Positions 28,279 to 37,875 are shown, counted from the first letter of the stretch. The stretch: DNA of 64,000 bases from Loktanella sp. Alg231-35 (GCF_900143545.1 NZ_FREV01000006.1:186001-250000), one strand, 5' to 3'. Notes: a model not told the origin generated them from the sequence alone. Made by a program: numbers and translations.

Positions 28279-29028
28279 ATGACAGAGCTGCCCGCCTTTT
28301 GCGTCTATCGCGATTTCCCTCCAGAGGATGACAAGACAATCCAGTTTGACCGTCACTATCTGCTGTATGCGGCCAAAGGCACGATGCGGTTGCAGGCGGA
28401 TGGGCGAACATGGACCTTGCCGCCTGCACGCGCAGCGCTGATTGCCGCCGGAGCGCCGATCACCCTATCCATTGCTACCACTATCACCTGTTGTTCGGCG
28501 CTGTTTTCGCCGGGCAGCTACGATGCACCCGCTGCGACTTTGCGTGTTCTGGATATGTCGCCGCTGGCGCGCGAGCTGATCCTGGCCTGCCGCACCTACG
28601 GACCAGATGCGACGGATCTGGACAATGATGGGCGCCAGTTGTTCGATACGCTTTACATGCTGGCAACCCGTGCTGCAGCGGCCCCGAATGCAATGTGGAT
28701 GCCTGTGGCCAAGTCACAAGCGGTGCGCAAGGCACAATCACTGACCGAGGCGCATATCGCCGAAGCACCGAGTTTCGCCGAGATTGCAACCGCCGTCAGC
28801 CTGACAGAACGGACATTAGCGCGCCGGTTTCAGGATGAGATTGGCATGTCCTGGCGTGATTTTCTGCGGCGGCTGCGGATGATCCGCGCGGTGGAAGGAC
28901 TGTCTGACCCAACGCGCCAAGTGACACAGGTAGCGCATGATGTGGGGTATCGTTCGTCCAGCGCGTTCAACGCGGCATTTCTGGATTTCACGGGGCAGAC
29001 GCCGACCAGTTTTCGGGCAAGTCTGTAG
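28279..29028 (+). CDS. AraC family transcriptional regulator
   Basis: 249 residues: N-terminal cupin-like sensor region (about 1-130) and C-terminal double helix-turn-helix (SFAEIATAVSLTERTLARRF; VTQVAHDVGYRSSSAFNAAF) ending in TGQTPTSFRASL, the classic AraC/XylS signature. Ten bases after the monooxygenase-fold gene, so it is probably an autoregulated local regulator of that three-gene unit. The inducer is unknown. Confidence 0.9.
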   Translation: MTELPAFCVYRDFPPEDDKTIQFDRHYLLYAAKGTMRLQADGRTWTLPPARAALIAAGAPITLSIATTITCCSALFSPGSYDAPAATLRVLDMSPLARELILACRTYGPDATDLDNDGRQLFDTLYMLATRAAAAPNAMWMPVAKSQAVRKAQSLTEAHIAEAPSFAEIATAVSLTERTLARRFQDEIGMSWRDFLRRLRMIRAVEGLSDPTRQVTQVAHDVGYRSSSAFNAAFLDFTGQTPTSFRASL

Positions 29029-29033
29029 ACAAC

Positions 29034-29063
29034 AAAAAGGCCGCCCCGGATGGAGCGACCTTT
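29034..29063 (-). terminator. rho-independent terminator of rpsD
   Basis: On the minus strand AGGTCGCTCC, a four-base loop, then GGGGCGGCCT (two G-U pairs in a 10-pair stem), followed by TTTTTG. It lies just after the rpsD stop and is correctly oriented for it; the A run on its other side could make it bidirectional for the AraC gene. Confidence 0.82.
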
Positions 29064-29088
29064 GAGAATTCTTCTTCTATGACGAAGA

Positions 29089-29709
29089 TTAGTTCTTCGC
29101 GTAGAATTCGACGACGAGGTTTGGCTCCATCGCAACCGGATAAGGCACATCGCCCAAACCAGGTGTACGTGTGAATGTCGCTGTCATCTTGTTGTGGTCG
29201 ACGTCCATGTAATCAGGCACATCACGCTCTGGTAGCTGGGATGCGACCAAAACCAGCTCAAGCTGCTTGGACTTCTGACGCACTTCGATCACGTCGCCTT
29301 CTTTGACGCGGTAGGAAGGGATGTTCACCTTCTTGCCGTTCACTGTGACGTGGCCGTGGTTCACGAACTGGCGTGCAGCAAAAACAGTTGGGACGAACTT
29401 GGCGCGGTAAACAACGGCGTCCAGACGGCGCTCCAGCAGACCGATAAGGTTTTCACCTGTATCGCCCTTAACACGCTCGGCTTCGCCATAGATGCGGCGG
29501 AACTGCTTTTCTGTCAGGTCGCCATAGTAACCCTTCAGCTTTTGCTTTGCGCGCAGCTGTGTGCCGAAGTCGGACAGTTTACCCTTACGGCGCTGACCGT
29601 GCTGGCCGGGGCCATATTCACGACGGTTTACTGGGGACTTTGGACGACCCCAGATGTTTTCGCCCATCCGGCGGTCAATTTTGTACTTGGCAGCGGTACG
29701 TTTAGTCAT
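29089..29709 (-). CDS. rpsD: 30S ribosomal protein S4
   Basis: Primary assembly protein of the small subunit body. 206 residues: basic N-terminal domain ([17 protein letters not shown]), S4 RNA-binding domain ([31 protein letters not shown]) and acidic-neutral C-terminus ending VVEFYAKN. Strong AAGGAG ribosome-binding site. Monocistronic, as usual in alphaproteobacteria; about 250 bases of leader and promoter region upstream with no other gene. Alphaproteobacterial S4 lacks the N-terminal zinc finger, as here. Confidence 0.98.
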   Translation of the reverse strand: MTKRTAAKYKIDRRMGENIWGRPKSPVNRREYGPGQHGQRRKGKLSDFGTQLRAKQKLKGYYGDLTEKQFRRIYGEAERVKGDTGENLIGLLERRLDAVVYRAKFVPTVFAARQFVNHGHVTVNGKKVNIPSYRVKEGDVIEVRQKSKQLELVLVASQLPERDVPDYMDVDHNKMTATFTRTPGLGDVPYPVAMEPNLVVEFYAKN

Positions 29710-29963
29710 ACGCTGATCTCCTTCTTTGTTTGCGAAGGGCGTTGTCCTTTCCCCGGATTTGGCCGGGACGACAGGGTTCCGCTTGCGCGGTCCACCAACA
29801 CCAATGGATGTGCGGCTTATAAAGGGGATTCTTGGCGTGTCAACGGCCAGAAACTGCCGTTCACTTAAAGTTATCTGCGCGACTTAAGTTTGAACATATT
29901 CTGTCCCAATATGGCCAAACACACACGATATGTGGTACGAAGGGGCAGTAACGAGGACTTAGT

Positions 29964-30401
29964 TTGCCGATTTATTTGATCATCGCGTTAACCAGTGTGA
30001 CAGCATTTTGGCTTATTGGTCATTTGACAGTCAAGCGACGCTTTGGTGCCCTAAATACCAATCTGTCCGATATTTATCGGTCCGCAGTTGCTGTTCCACC
30101 AGAGGAAGGCGCCACGCCACGCCTGATTGCGCTTTGCATTGACCTGATGCGCAAGGAACATTGCACCGATCCGTTTGAGGATCTGAGCGCGCACGAACAG
30201 AAGATGGCATTGCACGCCCATGCCGTCGAAGCCCTTCCTTCTTGGATGTCGAAATACGCAGCCCTTGGCCTGTCGCCGCATAACCGCGCGCTGATCAAGC
30301 AGATGCATCAGGTTAAATCCTCGCGACCTGCAAAGAAACCGAACCTTTACTACGGTGCCGTCAGGCGACAACAGCAATTGCGCAGCGCCTCAAAAACCTA
30401 G
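29964..30401 (+). CDS. hypothetical membrane-anchored protein (145 aa)
   Basis: TTG start at 29964 with a GAGGA site 8 bases upstream. A single N-terminal membrane helix (PIYLIIALTSVTAFWLIGHL) followed by a basic, helical cytoplasmic part with two cysteines (ALCIDLMRKEHCTDPF) and a very basic tail (SRPAKKPNLYYGAVRRQQQ). No family recognised. Thirteen bases later comes a transporter gene on the same strand, but the relation is not evident. Confidence 0.6.
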   Translation: MPIYLIIALTSVTAFWLIGHLTVKRRFGALNTNLSDIYRSAVAVPPEEGATPRLIALCIDLMRKEHCTDPFEDLSAHEQKMALHAHAVEALPSWMSKYAALGLSPHNRALIKQMHQVKSSRPAKKPNLYYGAVRRQQQLRSASKT

Positions 30402-30413
30402 ACAAGCTGGACT

Positions 30414-30881
30414 ATGTCGCAGTCTGCACAGCCCCCGCATATGATCCATTTCGCTGCCGCCTTTGGCGCTGGTGGTCTGCTCTCGCTCATGGTGTTGTTC
30501 AATGGCACGCTGGCCGCCTATGGGTCGTTGTTCTTCGCCTCCTGGGTGCCACATCTGACGGGCACCGTCGCCGCACTTGTTTGTCTGGCGATCATGCGTC
30601 CAAAACGCGCAAAGGCCGCACGACCGCCGCTATGGGTCTATCTTGGTGGTGTGTCGGGTGCCGTGACCGTCATGCTGACCTCTGCTACGCTGAATTCAGC
30701 CTTGGCTCTTTCTGGGACAATCGCGTTGGGGCTGGCAGGGCAAATGGTCTTTAGCCTTTTTGCCGATACGCGGGGGCTGTTCGGCCTGCCCCAACGCACA
30801 CCCACCGCACGCGACTATGTCTCGCTGGCCCTGATCACCGCAGGCAGCCTGATCCTGATCTTCTTTGGGAGCGCCACATGA
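30414..30881 (+). CDS. DMT-superfamily YdcZ-type membrane protein, first of pair
   Basis: 155 residues with five hydrophobic segments, matching the half-size DUF606/YdcZ family of the drug/metabolite transporter superfamily. The start of the next gene overlaps its stop by 4 bases. Family knowledge: such genes often occur as adjacent pairs whose products probably form a heterodimer, which fits here. Substrate unknown. Confidence 0.8.
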   Translation: MSQSAQPPHMIHFAAAFGAGGLLSLMVLFNGTLAAYGSLFFASWVPHLTGTVAALVCLAIMRPKRAKAARPPLWVYLGGVSGAVTVMLTSATLNSALALSGTIALGLAGQMVFSLFADTRGLFGLPQRTPTARDYVSLALITAGSLILIFFGSAT

Positions 30882-31303
30882 TCGGGTTCGCACTGCTTGC
30901 CATTCTTGCCGGTGTGCTGGTCTCGCTTAGCCGTCAGATCAACGGGCGATTGGCCTTGTCCACCTCGGCGATGGAATCCTCATTCTGGAACCACATCGTT
31001 GGGCTTTGCTTTATCACGGTAGTGGCGGTGCTGGCCGGCGGGCTTTTCGCTGGCGCGCCTGAGCAATCACCATGGTGGGCCTATCTGGGTGGCCCGGTCG
31101 GCGTCATCTTTATCGCTGCGGGCAGTTGGCTGATCGCACGGATCGGTGCCGCGCAAACGGCCCTGCTGATCATTGCGGGGCAGATGGTGTTTGGCGTGTT
31201 GCTGGATGTCTGGCTTGGTGCGCCCGGCAATCTATGGGCAAGGATCATCGGCGTTGCGCTGATCCTTGCTGGCATGTGGGTGTCACGGACTGGGCGCAGC
31301 TAG
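30878..31303 (+). CDS. DMT-superfamily YdcZ-type membrane protein, second of pair
   Basis: 141 residues, five hydrophobic segments, with the conserved LSRQINGRLA near residue 15 and the GAAQTALLIIAGQMVFGVLLD segment that defines the YdcZ family and also appears in shortened form in its partner (LALSGTIALGLAGQMVF). Coupled to the first gene by an ATGA overlap. Its stop overlaps the stop of the convergent dehydrogenase gene by 4 bases (CTAG). Presumed heterodimeric inner-membrane transporter. Confidence 0.82.
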   Translation: MIGFALLAILAGVLVSLSRQINGRLALSTSAMESSFWNHIVGLCFITVVAVLAGGLFAGAPEQSPWWAYLGGPVGVIFIAAGSWLIARIGAAQTALLIIAGQMVFGVLLDVWLGAPGNLWARIIGVALILAGMWVSRTGRS

Positions 31304-32136
31304 GTTTCCTTGCGATCATCAACAACGCCCAGCGCCGCAACGCCAGAGTTGCCCAATTCAACCGTGGCAAACGGCCCACCGATGCATAGATTGGCGGGGT
31401 CTTTGTTATCAAGTGGGGGCGTGTCTGCAAAAACCTCTTTGGCGAACACTTCAGCGTTGTCCTTGGGGCGATACCCCAGATGCCCGGCTTTGCTATTGTC
31501 CACAACGGCTCTGTCGTTGTTTGAGAGGCCGTAGACAATCGTGAAGCCCACAACGGGGCTGTCGATTGACCGCTCGACCAGATGGATCAGGTCGTCATAG
31601 GACAGCCATGTGCCGATGCTGCGCGCGTTATTCGCCTGCGCGCACGAGAAGATGCGCATGCAGACGCTCTCGATCCCGCGTTTGTCCCAGTAGAGGCTGG
31701 CGAGGTCTTCGCTAAAACACTTTGCCAGTCCGTAATAGGTGTCAGGGCGATGTAGCGCATCAAGGCCGATGGTGTCCGTTTTCTTATGCATTCCCACGGC
31801 ATGGACAGAACTGGCATAGACCACCCGCTTGACGCCGCAGCGATAGGCCGCTTCCCAGACGTTATAGGCTCCAATGATGTTGGATTGCAGGATGTCGTCC
31901 CATGCGGCCTCATCCCCGATGGCCCCGAAGTGGACAACCATATCCGCGTCCTTAATCACCTCAAGCATGGCGTTCAGGTCGGACAGATCGGCTTTCACGT
32001 AGCGTTCACCTGGGTAGAGAGCACCAACATCTTCGGCAATATCCGTTGATACCAATTCATCGCAGAGTTTGGTCAGTGGTTCGCGCAGGTAAGACCCAAG
32101 GCGGCCCGCTGCCCCTGTCAGCACAAGTTTCTTCAT
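31300..32136 (-). CDS. NAD(P)-dependent epimerase/dehydratase, uronate dehydrogenase-like
   Basis: 278-residue extended short-chain dehydrogenase. Nucleotide-binding TGAAGRLGSYL at the N-terminus, VVHFGAI strand, SS-x-H (YASSVHAVG) and the catalytic Y-x3-K in YYGLAKCFSE. Size and these motifs resemble bacterial uronate dehydrogenases, which oxidise aldohexuronates to lactones, but the substrate may differ. Last gene of the hydantoinase-type operon, 3 bases after the aldolase gene. Expected cytoplasmic. Confidence 0.8.
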   Translation of the reverse strand: MKKLVLTGAAGRLGSYLREPLTKLCDELVSTDIAEDVGALYPGERYVKADLSDLNAMLEVIKDADMVVHFGAIGDEAAWDDILQSNIIGAYNVWEAAYRCGVKRVVYASSVHAVGMHKKTDTIGLDALHRPDTYYGLAKCFSEDLASLYWDKRGIESVCMRIFSCAQANNARSIGTWLSYDDLIHLVERSIDSPVVGFTIVYGLSNNDRAVVDNSKAGHLGYRPKDNAEVFAKEVFADTPPLDNKDPANLCIGGPFATVELGNSGVAALGVVDDRKET

Positions 32137-32139
32137 CGC

Positions 32140-32919
32140 TTAGTCCTTTCGTGTCGCCGCACGCATTTGTGCCAGCAGCGCGTCTGACCCTTTGGCCAGC
32201 ACATCTGAATCCAGCCCGCAGGCCACAAAATCAAACCCATCATTGATCAGCTCTGCTGCAAACGCAGGGTTGGTCGATAAGGTGCCAACGGGAATGCCCG
32301 CCGCCTTTAGTTTCACCGCGGCCTCGCGGATCACGTCCCACACTTGCGGCGACTGGGTTTGCCCCAAAAGCCCCATGTCAGCTCCGATATCGGCGGGGCC
32401 AAAGAAAATACCATCGACGCCTTCGACCGATCCCATTTCAACCGCCTGCGCGACGGCGGCTTGCGTTTCGGCCTGAATGATCACCCCGATATTGTCGTTG
32501 GCCTGCGCGTGGTAGTTTTCGACCCGCCCAAATTGGCTGGCGCGGATGGACCCAGCCACGCCGCGGATGCCCGCTGGCGGGTATTTCGTGGCCGCAACAG
32601 CGGCTTTTGCCTCTTCCACGGACTGCACCATCGGAAACAAGATGTTGGGCGCACCACTATCCAGCAGCCGCTTGACCATCACCGCGTCATTCCAAGGTGC
32701 GCGCACCATGACGCCAGATCCATGCGGTGCGATCGCCTGTAACTGGCCGATCACCGTGGCCACATCGCCGGGGGCGTGTTCCATATCGACCAGCAGCCAG
32801 TCAAAACCGGATGTCGCTACCACCTCTGCCGTCAGATTATTGGCAAGGCTGACCCAAAAGCCGATTTGTGCGGCACCACTGCGCAGCCCCTCAAGAAAGG
32901 TGTTTTGCGGGTATTTCAT
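32140..32919 (-). CDS. HpcH/HpaI family aldolase
   Basis: Class II pyruvate-type aldolase, 259 residues, TIM barrel. Family residues visible: VDMEHAPGD (Glu and His near metal site), the IQAETQAAV strand carrying a metal Glu, and FFGPADIGADMG with the metal Asp. Members cleave 2-keto-3-deoxy or 4-hydroxy-2-oxo acids to pyruvate plus an aldehyde. Its start overlaps the stop of the FAD oxidoreductase gene by 4 bases. Inference: it performs the carbon-carbon cleavage of the pathway encoded by this operon. Confidence 0.88.
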   Translation of the reverse strand: MKYPQNTFLEGLRSGAAQIGFWVSLANNLTAEVVATSGFDWLLVDMEHAPGDVATVIGQLQAIAPHGSGVMVRAPWNDAVMVKRLLDSGAPNILFPMVQSVEEAKAAVAATKYPPAGIRGVAGSIRASQFGRVENYHAQANDNIGVIIQAETQAAVAQAVEMGSVEGVDGIFFGPADIGADMGLLGQTQSPQVWDVIREAAVKLKAAGIPVGTLSTNPAFAAELINDGFDFVACGLDSDVLAKGSDALLAQMRAATRKD

Positions 32920-34121
32920 ATGACAGCCTTTTCAACGAATTTCTCGCCGCGCAGAATCCGGTCATAGCCGAAGGGCGACAGATCAAGCGTGCGATATTCG
33001 CCGTGGGTGATCAACTCTGCTGTGCCGCGTCCCATCGCGGGCGATTGCTGAAATCCGTGGCCGGAAAAGCCATTCACAAAGATGAAATTCTCGACCTTGC
33101 CATGCGGTCCCAAGATCGCGTTTTGGTCAAAGGTGTTGTAGGCGTAGTGTCCCGCCCATGAGTTGCGCAGCTTGATCGCCTCGAACTGCGGGATGCGAGT
33201 GGCCAGCACAGGCCAGACCTTGTTTTCCCATATGCTGTGATCCTGCACAAAGTCATCATAGTCCACCGCCGGATCTTCATCCGGTGGGCAGCCAGCTAGA
33301 TAATAGGTGCCATCGGTGCGCATATGTACGCCGGAGGGGTCGATAGTCAGCGGCAGATGGCGGTCGAGCGGCTTTTCGGCCTCAAAGATGAACGTGTAGC
33401 GCTTGCGCGGTTCAACCGGGATCTCGATCCCGGCCATACGGCTGGTCAGCACCGCACGAGGCCCGGATGCGTTGACGACAGTACCACAGCTGACAACCTC
33501 ACCCGACTTCAGGATCACACTTTCCACCCGTGTCCCAGCAGCATTACGGTTCATCGCGATCACCTCATTGGTGAGGTATTCGACACCGCGTTCCTTGGCC
33601 GAGCGTTTCCACCAATCAAAGAGCGTGTTGCCGTCAAAATAACCTTCATCAATAAGGTTGTGGTTGGCCGCGACAATGTCATCAAGATGATAGAACGGGT
33701 AGTCGCGCGCGATCTCGTCCCGCGTCATATGCTTGGTACCAGCACCACAAGCGGCCTGTAATTTCTGACTTTCGCGCAAAGTCGCGGCAAAATCAGCGTT
33801 GTCGGCAAGATACATGTAGCCGTAGCTTTGTAGTGCTAAGTCAGGCACACGCGGATCACCGCCCATATAGTCGCGAAAGTTCTTTACGAAATCGGCGGCA
33901 AATTGCGAAACTCGCACATTGATTTCACGGCTGAATTGTTGCCGCATGCACGAATTCGTGTGCGAGGTAGACGTGAATTCATAGGTAGGGTCGCGTTCCA
34001 CCACAAGAATGGAGCCGTCGAAATCCGGGTTGTCCGTCAGGAACCATGCAACCGATGATCCATACATCGCCCCACCAACAATCACGACATCATAGCTGGT
34101 CTTGGCTGGTGCTTGCGTCAT
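32916..34121 (-). CDS. FAD-dependent oxidoreductase, DAO family
   Basis: 401 residues of the D-amino-acid-oxidase/glycine-oxidase/sarcosine-oxidase fold. FAD dinucleotide site DVVIVGGAMYGSSVAWFL and ERDP, followed by the STSHTNSCMRQQF segment; the C-terminal FAD-contact region is VNGFSGHGFQQSPAMG. Members oxidise C-N bonds of amino acids, N-methyl amines or imino compounds. It overlaps both neighbours by 4 bases (hydantoinase B upstream, aldolase downstream). Together they suggest ring opening followed by oxidative deamination or demethylation. Confidence 0.88.
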   Translation of the reverse strand: MTQAPAKTSYDVVIVGGAMYGSSVAWFLTDNPDFDGSILVVERDPTYEFTSTSHTNSCMRQQFSREINVRVSQFAADFVKNFRDYMGGDPRVPDLALQSYGYMYLADNADFAATLRESQKLQAACGAGTKHMTRDEIARDYPFYHLDDIVAANHNLIDEGYFDGNTLFDWWKRSAKERGVEYLTNEVIAMNRNAAGTRVESVILKSGEVVSCGTVVNASGPRAVLTSRMAGIEIPVEPRKRYTFIFEAEKPLDRHLPLTIDPSGVHMRTDGTYYLAGCPPDEDPAVDYDDFVQDHSIWENKVWPVLATRIPQFEAIKLRNSWAGHYAYNTFDQNAILGPHGKVENFIFVNGFSGHGFQQSPAMGRGTAELITHGEYRTLDLSPFGYDRILRGEKFVEKAVI

Positions 34122-35803
34122 GCCGTCTCTCCCTTTGCGATGGCTGAAAGGACCGCCTCCACGGCCTCCATGCTCATCCCATACTCATCGCATGCAGCTT
34201 TGGCAGAAATGTAGCCCCGTGCAAGATCACGTTTGACACGCTCTGGATCGCGGTCCGCTGCTGCGCCATAGCCCGCACCACCGGGAAAGGCGAGCATCAC
34301 GCGGCGCCCTTCGGGCACATGCTGTTTTCCTTTGCCCCGCATCGGGCTGCCGTCATCCTGTGCGATGGTTGTTGGCGCGCCGTCCTGCCCGCCCTGCCGC
34401 CCGCGTGCGGGGTGATCAACGCGGTCGAACATGGCAGAGAAGTCAAATTCGTGGCCCGTCGTTGCCCCCACTTCCATGTATTGACCCAGGCCGCCCCGAT
34501 GCTCGCCGGCACCGCCGCTGTCAGGGCGCAGTTCCTTGCGCCAGATGATGACTGGGCCGGTGTGCTCTGTAGCCTCAATCGGCATGGTCATCACACCCGA
34601 GGGGAAGGCCGTAGCGTTCAACCCGTCAACTGTGGGGCGTGCCCCCGCACCACCTGAGTTGAAGGCCAGCACCTCGGATCGCTGCCCTTTGTTGCCCGGT
34701 GCGGGGCGCAATGAGACCTGGAAATTGCACAGGCAGCCCGCCCCTTCGGCGGGCACAGTCGCAGGCAAAATTTTGTCAAGCGCGTCGTAAACCGTATCGG
34801 GGATCATATGCCCGATGACATGGCGCAGGGCGACGGGGGCCGGGTGAACCGCGTTGACGATGCTATCGACGGGCGCTGACACCTCAAACGGCGCAAGAGA
34901 TGCCGCATTGTTCGGGATTTCCGGAGCGATGGCGCATTTGAGCGCATAACACGCATAGGCCTTTGTATAGACAAGCGGTACGTTGATACCTTTCTTGTCG
35001 AGGCCCGACGTGCCGGCAAAATCGCAATGCATCCGATCCTTTTCGATGGTCAGTTTCACCTTGAGATCAATCGGCGTGGCGAAGCCATCGATGCGCATGG
35101 CCCCCGTCGCAGTTTCGCGGGGTAAGGCGGCAATCCGCTCCAGCGTCGCGCGACGCGAGTTTTCGAGGATGAAGTCACCGATGCCTTCAAGATCAGTCAG
35201 TTTGAACTCATCCATCATCTCAACTAACCGGCGATGCCCAATCTCGTTACAGGTCGCCAACGCGTACATATCGCCCACCAGCTGGTCAGGCTCACGCACA
35301 TTCCCGCGCACGATACGGATCAGTGTTTCGTCCACTGTGCCGCGATCCGCAAACTTCATTATCGGGATATAGAGGCCCTCTTCGTAGACGCTCGCTGCGT
35401 CCGCTCCAAACCCGCGTCCGCCGATATCGACGACATGCGCCGTGCAGGCAAAAAAACCGACGTGGTGGCCATTGAAAAACGACGGGCTGACGACGGTGAT
35501 GTCATGCAGATGCCCGGTGCCTTCCCAAGGGTCGTTGGTGATATATACGTCACCTTCGTTGATGTTCTCGCGCCCAATGCGGCGGATAAAATGCGCCACG
35601 GCATCAGCCATCGCATTCACGTGTCCGGGCGTGCCCGTGACGGCTTGGGCCAGCATCAGCCCTTCGGCATTGTAGACCCCGGCAGACAAGTCCCCGGCTT
35701 CACGTACAGAGGTAGAGAACGCGGTGCGTACCAGCGCCTGCGCCTGCTCTTCCACGACCGAAATCAAGCGGTTCCACATGACTTGATAGGCAATTTTGCT
35801 CAT
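34118..35803 (-). CDS. hydantoinase B / oxoprolinase beta-type subunit
   Basis: 561 residues of the HyuB family: N-terminal MWNRLISVVEEQAQAL, then NDPWEGTGHLHD, HVVDIGGRGFGAD (metal-coordination region) and the C-terminal glycine-rich FPGGAGYGAAADRDPERV. Family knowledge: HyuA and HyuB form ATP-dependent cyclic amide hydrolases (N-methylhydantoinase, 5-oxoprolinase) or related carboxylases. Start overlaps the HyuA stop by 4 bases. Exact substrate unknown. Confidence 0.9.
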   Translation of the reverse strand: MSKIAYQVMWNRLISVVEEQAQALVRTAFSTSVREAGDLSAGVYNAEGLMLAQAVTGTPGHVNAMADAVAHFIRRIGRENINEGDVYITNDPWEGTGHLHDITVVSPSFFNGHHVGFFACTAHVVDIGGRGFGADAASVYEEGLYIPIMKFADRGTVDETLIRIVRGNVREPDQLVGDMYALATCNEIGHRRLVEMMDEFKLTDLEGIGDFILENSRRATLERIAALPRETATGAMRIDGFATPIDLKVKLTIEKDRMHCDFAGTSGLDKKGINVPLVYTKAYACYALKCAIAPEIPNNAASLAPFEVSAPVDSIVNAVHPAPVALRHVIGHMIPDTVYDALDKILPATVPAEGAGCLCNFQVSLRPAPGNKGQRSEVLAFNSGGAGARPTVDGLNATAFPSGVMTMPIEATEHTGPVIIWRKELRPDSGGAGEHRGGLGQYMEVGATTGHEFDFSAMFDRVDHPARGRQGGQDGAPTTIAQDDGSPMRGKGKQHVPEGRRVMLAFPGGAGYGAAADRDPERVKRDLARGYISAKAACDEYGMSMEAVEAVLSAIAKGETA

Positions 35804-37875
35804 GACCGTTTCTCCGTGATGTCGATGGTGCCGTCGGGCCGGGCGATGGCGGTGCGGCTGTTTGGGACAACGATGGTGGTTTCATCTTCGGTGATCAGGG
35901 CAGGTCCTGTGACGGTGTCGCCGGGGTTCAATGCGGTGCGCAAAACGACGGCGGCGGCGCTGACAGCCCCAGCCACTGGATCAAAAAGTGCGCGCTCGGA
36001 TGCGATGGCACCGGGTGCCCCTACCGGCGTATCGCCGAGCGTGTCTGCCCTGGCTGCTTCGGTCGTGGAATTGACCGCCCAGACCGTAATTTCGATGTCC
36101 ATGCCCGCGACCGTGCGCCCAAAGAGCGTTGTGTAGTCGGTCTCAAACAGCGCCTGAAAAGTGGCTGCATCAGGATTGGCGGCCTGTTCGGCCGTCAGAG
36201 CGATGGGAATTTCCCAGCCCTGCCCTGTGTAGCGCATATAGACCTTATATTCGGCCTTGATGGGTGCCGCATCGTCGCAGGTGCGCACAAAGCCCGTCGC
36301 CTCTGTTTCCAGCTCACTCAGCAAATCCTTCACCGTGTCGGGCGCAAAGTCCGACAGCTTCATATAGACGCTGCGGGTCGCCTCAAAGCTAAACGGCGCA
36401 CGCAGGAACCCGATAGCGGAACCAACGCCCGCGCCAGTTGGCACCAGCAAACGATCCACACCCAGCTTTTCGCACAAACGCCCGGCATGCAGCGGTGCCG
36501 CACCGCCAAAGGCAATCATGGTGTAATCGGCAAGGTCTTCGCCATTCTCGACCGCATGAACACGGGCGGCGTTTGCCATGTTTTCGTCTACCACCTCTGC
36601 CAGCCCAAAGGCGGCCGTCTGTGCATCCATGTCCAGCGGTTCACCCAGCGCGGTCAGTGCCTTGGCTGACGCGTCGCTGTGCAATTTGATCGACCCACCG
36701 GCAAAGTTATCCGGGTCCAACTTGCCCAAGGTCAGGTCCGCGTCTGTCACCGCCGGGCGTTCGCCACCACGACCGTAGCAAGCCGGACCCGGTTCTGATC
36801 CAGCACTTTCTGGCCCGACGCGGATCTGACGCATGGCATCGACATGGGCTAGGCTACCGCCCCCTGCCCCGATCTCGACCATGTCGATGACAGGGATCGA
36901 GATGGGCATGCCAGAGCCCTTTTTGAAGCGATAGGTCCGGGCAACTTCGAACACGCGCGCGGTCTTGGGGGTTTGGTTTTTGATGAGGCATATCTTAGCG
37001 GTTGTGCCTCCCATGTCGAAAGATAGCACCTTTTCCAGATCATAGCGCGCGGCGATATTCGCGGCGAACACAGCACCGCCTGCCGGGCCGGATTCAACCA
37101 GACGCACCGGAAAATCTGCAGCACTTTCAAGGCTGATGATGCCACCGCCGGAATGCATCAGGAAAATCGGGCAGGCAGCGCCTTCGTCCGCAAGCCGCCC
37201 TTCAAGGCGACCCAAATAGGATTTCATCAGCGGCTTGATATAGGCGTTCGCCACGGTCGTGTTGAAGCGTTCGTATTCGCGCATCTGCGGCGATACTTCA
37301 GACGATAATGAGATCATCACACCGGGCATTCTCTCGGCCAGCACATCGCGGATCATCTGTTCGTGGCTGTCATTGAGGTAGGCATGGATCAGGCCAATTG
37401 CGACACTCTCAAAACCATAGGACGTGATGCGATCCGCAAGTGCCTCAATCTCGGCACGGTCCAGAGCGATCAACACGTTGCCCTGCGCATCCACCCGCTC
37501 TTTCAAGGTGAAACGATGCTGACGCGGCAACAGCGGTTCAGGCAGTTGCAGGTTCAGGTCGTATTGTTCAAACCGGCTTTCGGTGCGCATCTCGATGACA
37601 TCACGAAAGCCGTCGGTTGTGATCAACGCGGTTTTGGCGCCGCGCCGTTCGATCAGGGCATTGGTGGCCAATGTTGTGCCATGAATGATCTGGGCGATCT
37701 GGTCAGGGCTGATCCCTGCCTTGGCGCAGACCTGATGCATTCCGTCAATAATCGCGTTTTCGGGGGCGGCGTAGGTTGTCAGCACTTTCGTTGAAAACTG
37801 ATCCTTGCCAACCTCAAGAACAACGTCCGTAAACGTGCCCCCGATATCAACGCCCATCCGAATATCGTTTCTCAT
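35800..37875 (-). CDS. hydantoinase A / oxoprolinase alpha-type subunit
   Basis: ATP-binding subunit of a cyclic amide hydrolase of the HyuA/HyuB type; about 691 residues. Actin-like ATPase elements are clear: MGVDIGGTFTDVV at the N-terminus, HGTTLATNALIERRG, and FDMGGTTAKICL mid-protein. I chose ATG 37875 since an AGGGTGG stretch lies just upstream; ATG 37890 is an alternative adding five residues. First gene of a five-gene operon with 4-base overlaps or 3-base gaps throughout, 86 bases after a LysR-type regulator gene on the same strand. Confidence 0.9.
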   Translation of the reverse strand: MRNDIRMGVDIGGTFTDVVLEVGKDQFSTKVLTTYAAPENAIIDGMHQVCAKAGISPDQIAQIIHGTTLATNALIERRGAKTALITTDGFRDVIEMRTESRFEQYDLNLQLPEPLLPRQHRFTLKERVDAQGNVLIALDRAEIEALADRITSYGFESVAIGLIHAYLNDSHEQMIRDVLAERMPGVMISLSSEVSPQMREYERFNTTVANAYIKPLMKSYLGRLEGRLADEGAACPIFLMHSGGGIISLESAADFPVRLVESGPAGGAVFAANIAARYDLEKVLSFDMGGTTAKICLIKNQTPKTARVFEVARTYRFKKGSGMPISIPVIDMVEIGAGGGSLAHVDAMRQIRVGPESAGSEPGPACYGRGGERPAVTDADLTLGKLDPDNFAGGSIKLHSDASAKALTALGEPLDMDAQTAAFGLAEVVDENMANAARVHAVENGEDLADYTMIAFGGAAPLHAGRLCEKLGVDRLLVPTGAGVGSAIGFLRAPFSFEATRSVYMKLSDFAPDTVKDLLSELETEATGFVRTCDDAAPIKAEYKVYMRYTGQGWEIPIALTAEQAANPDAATFQALFETDYTTLFGRTVAGMDIEITVWAVNSTTEAARADTLGDTPVGAPGAIASERALFDPVAGAVSAAAVVLRTALNPGDTVTGPALITEDETTIVVPNSRTAIARPDGTIDITEKRS

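Noticed and set aside
35234-36136. 300-residue antisense frame opposite the hydantoinase genes
   Set aside because: Overlaps two strong genes and has no recognisable domain.
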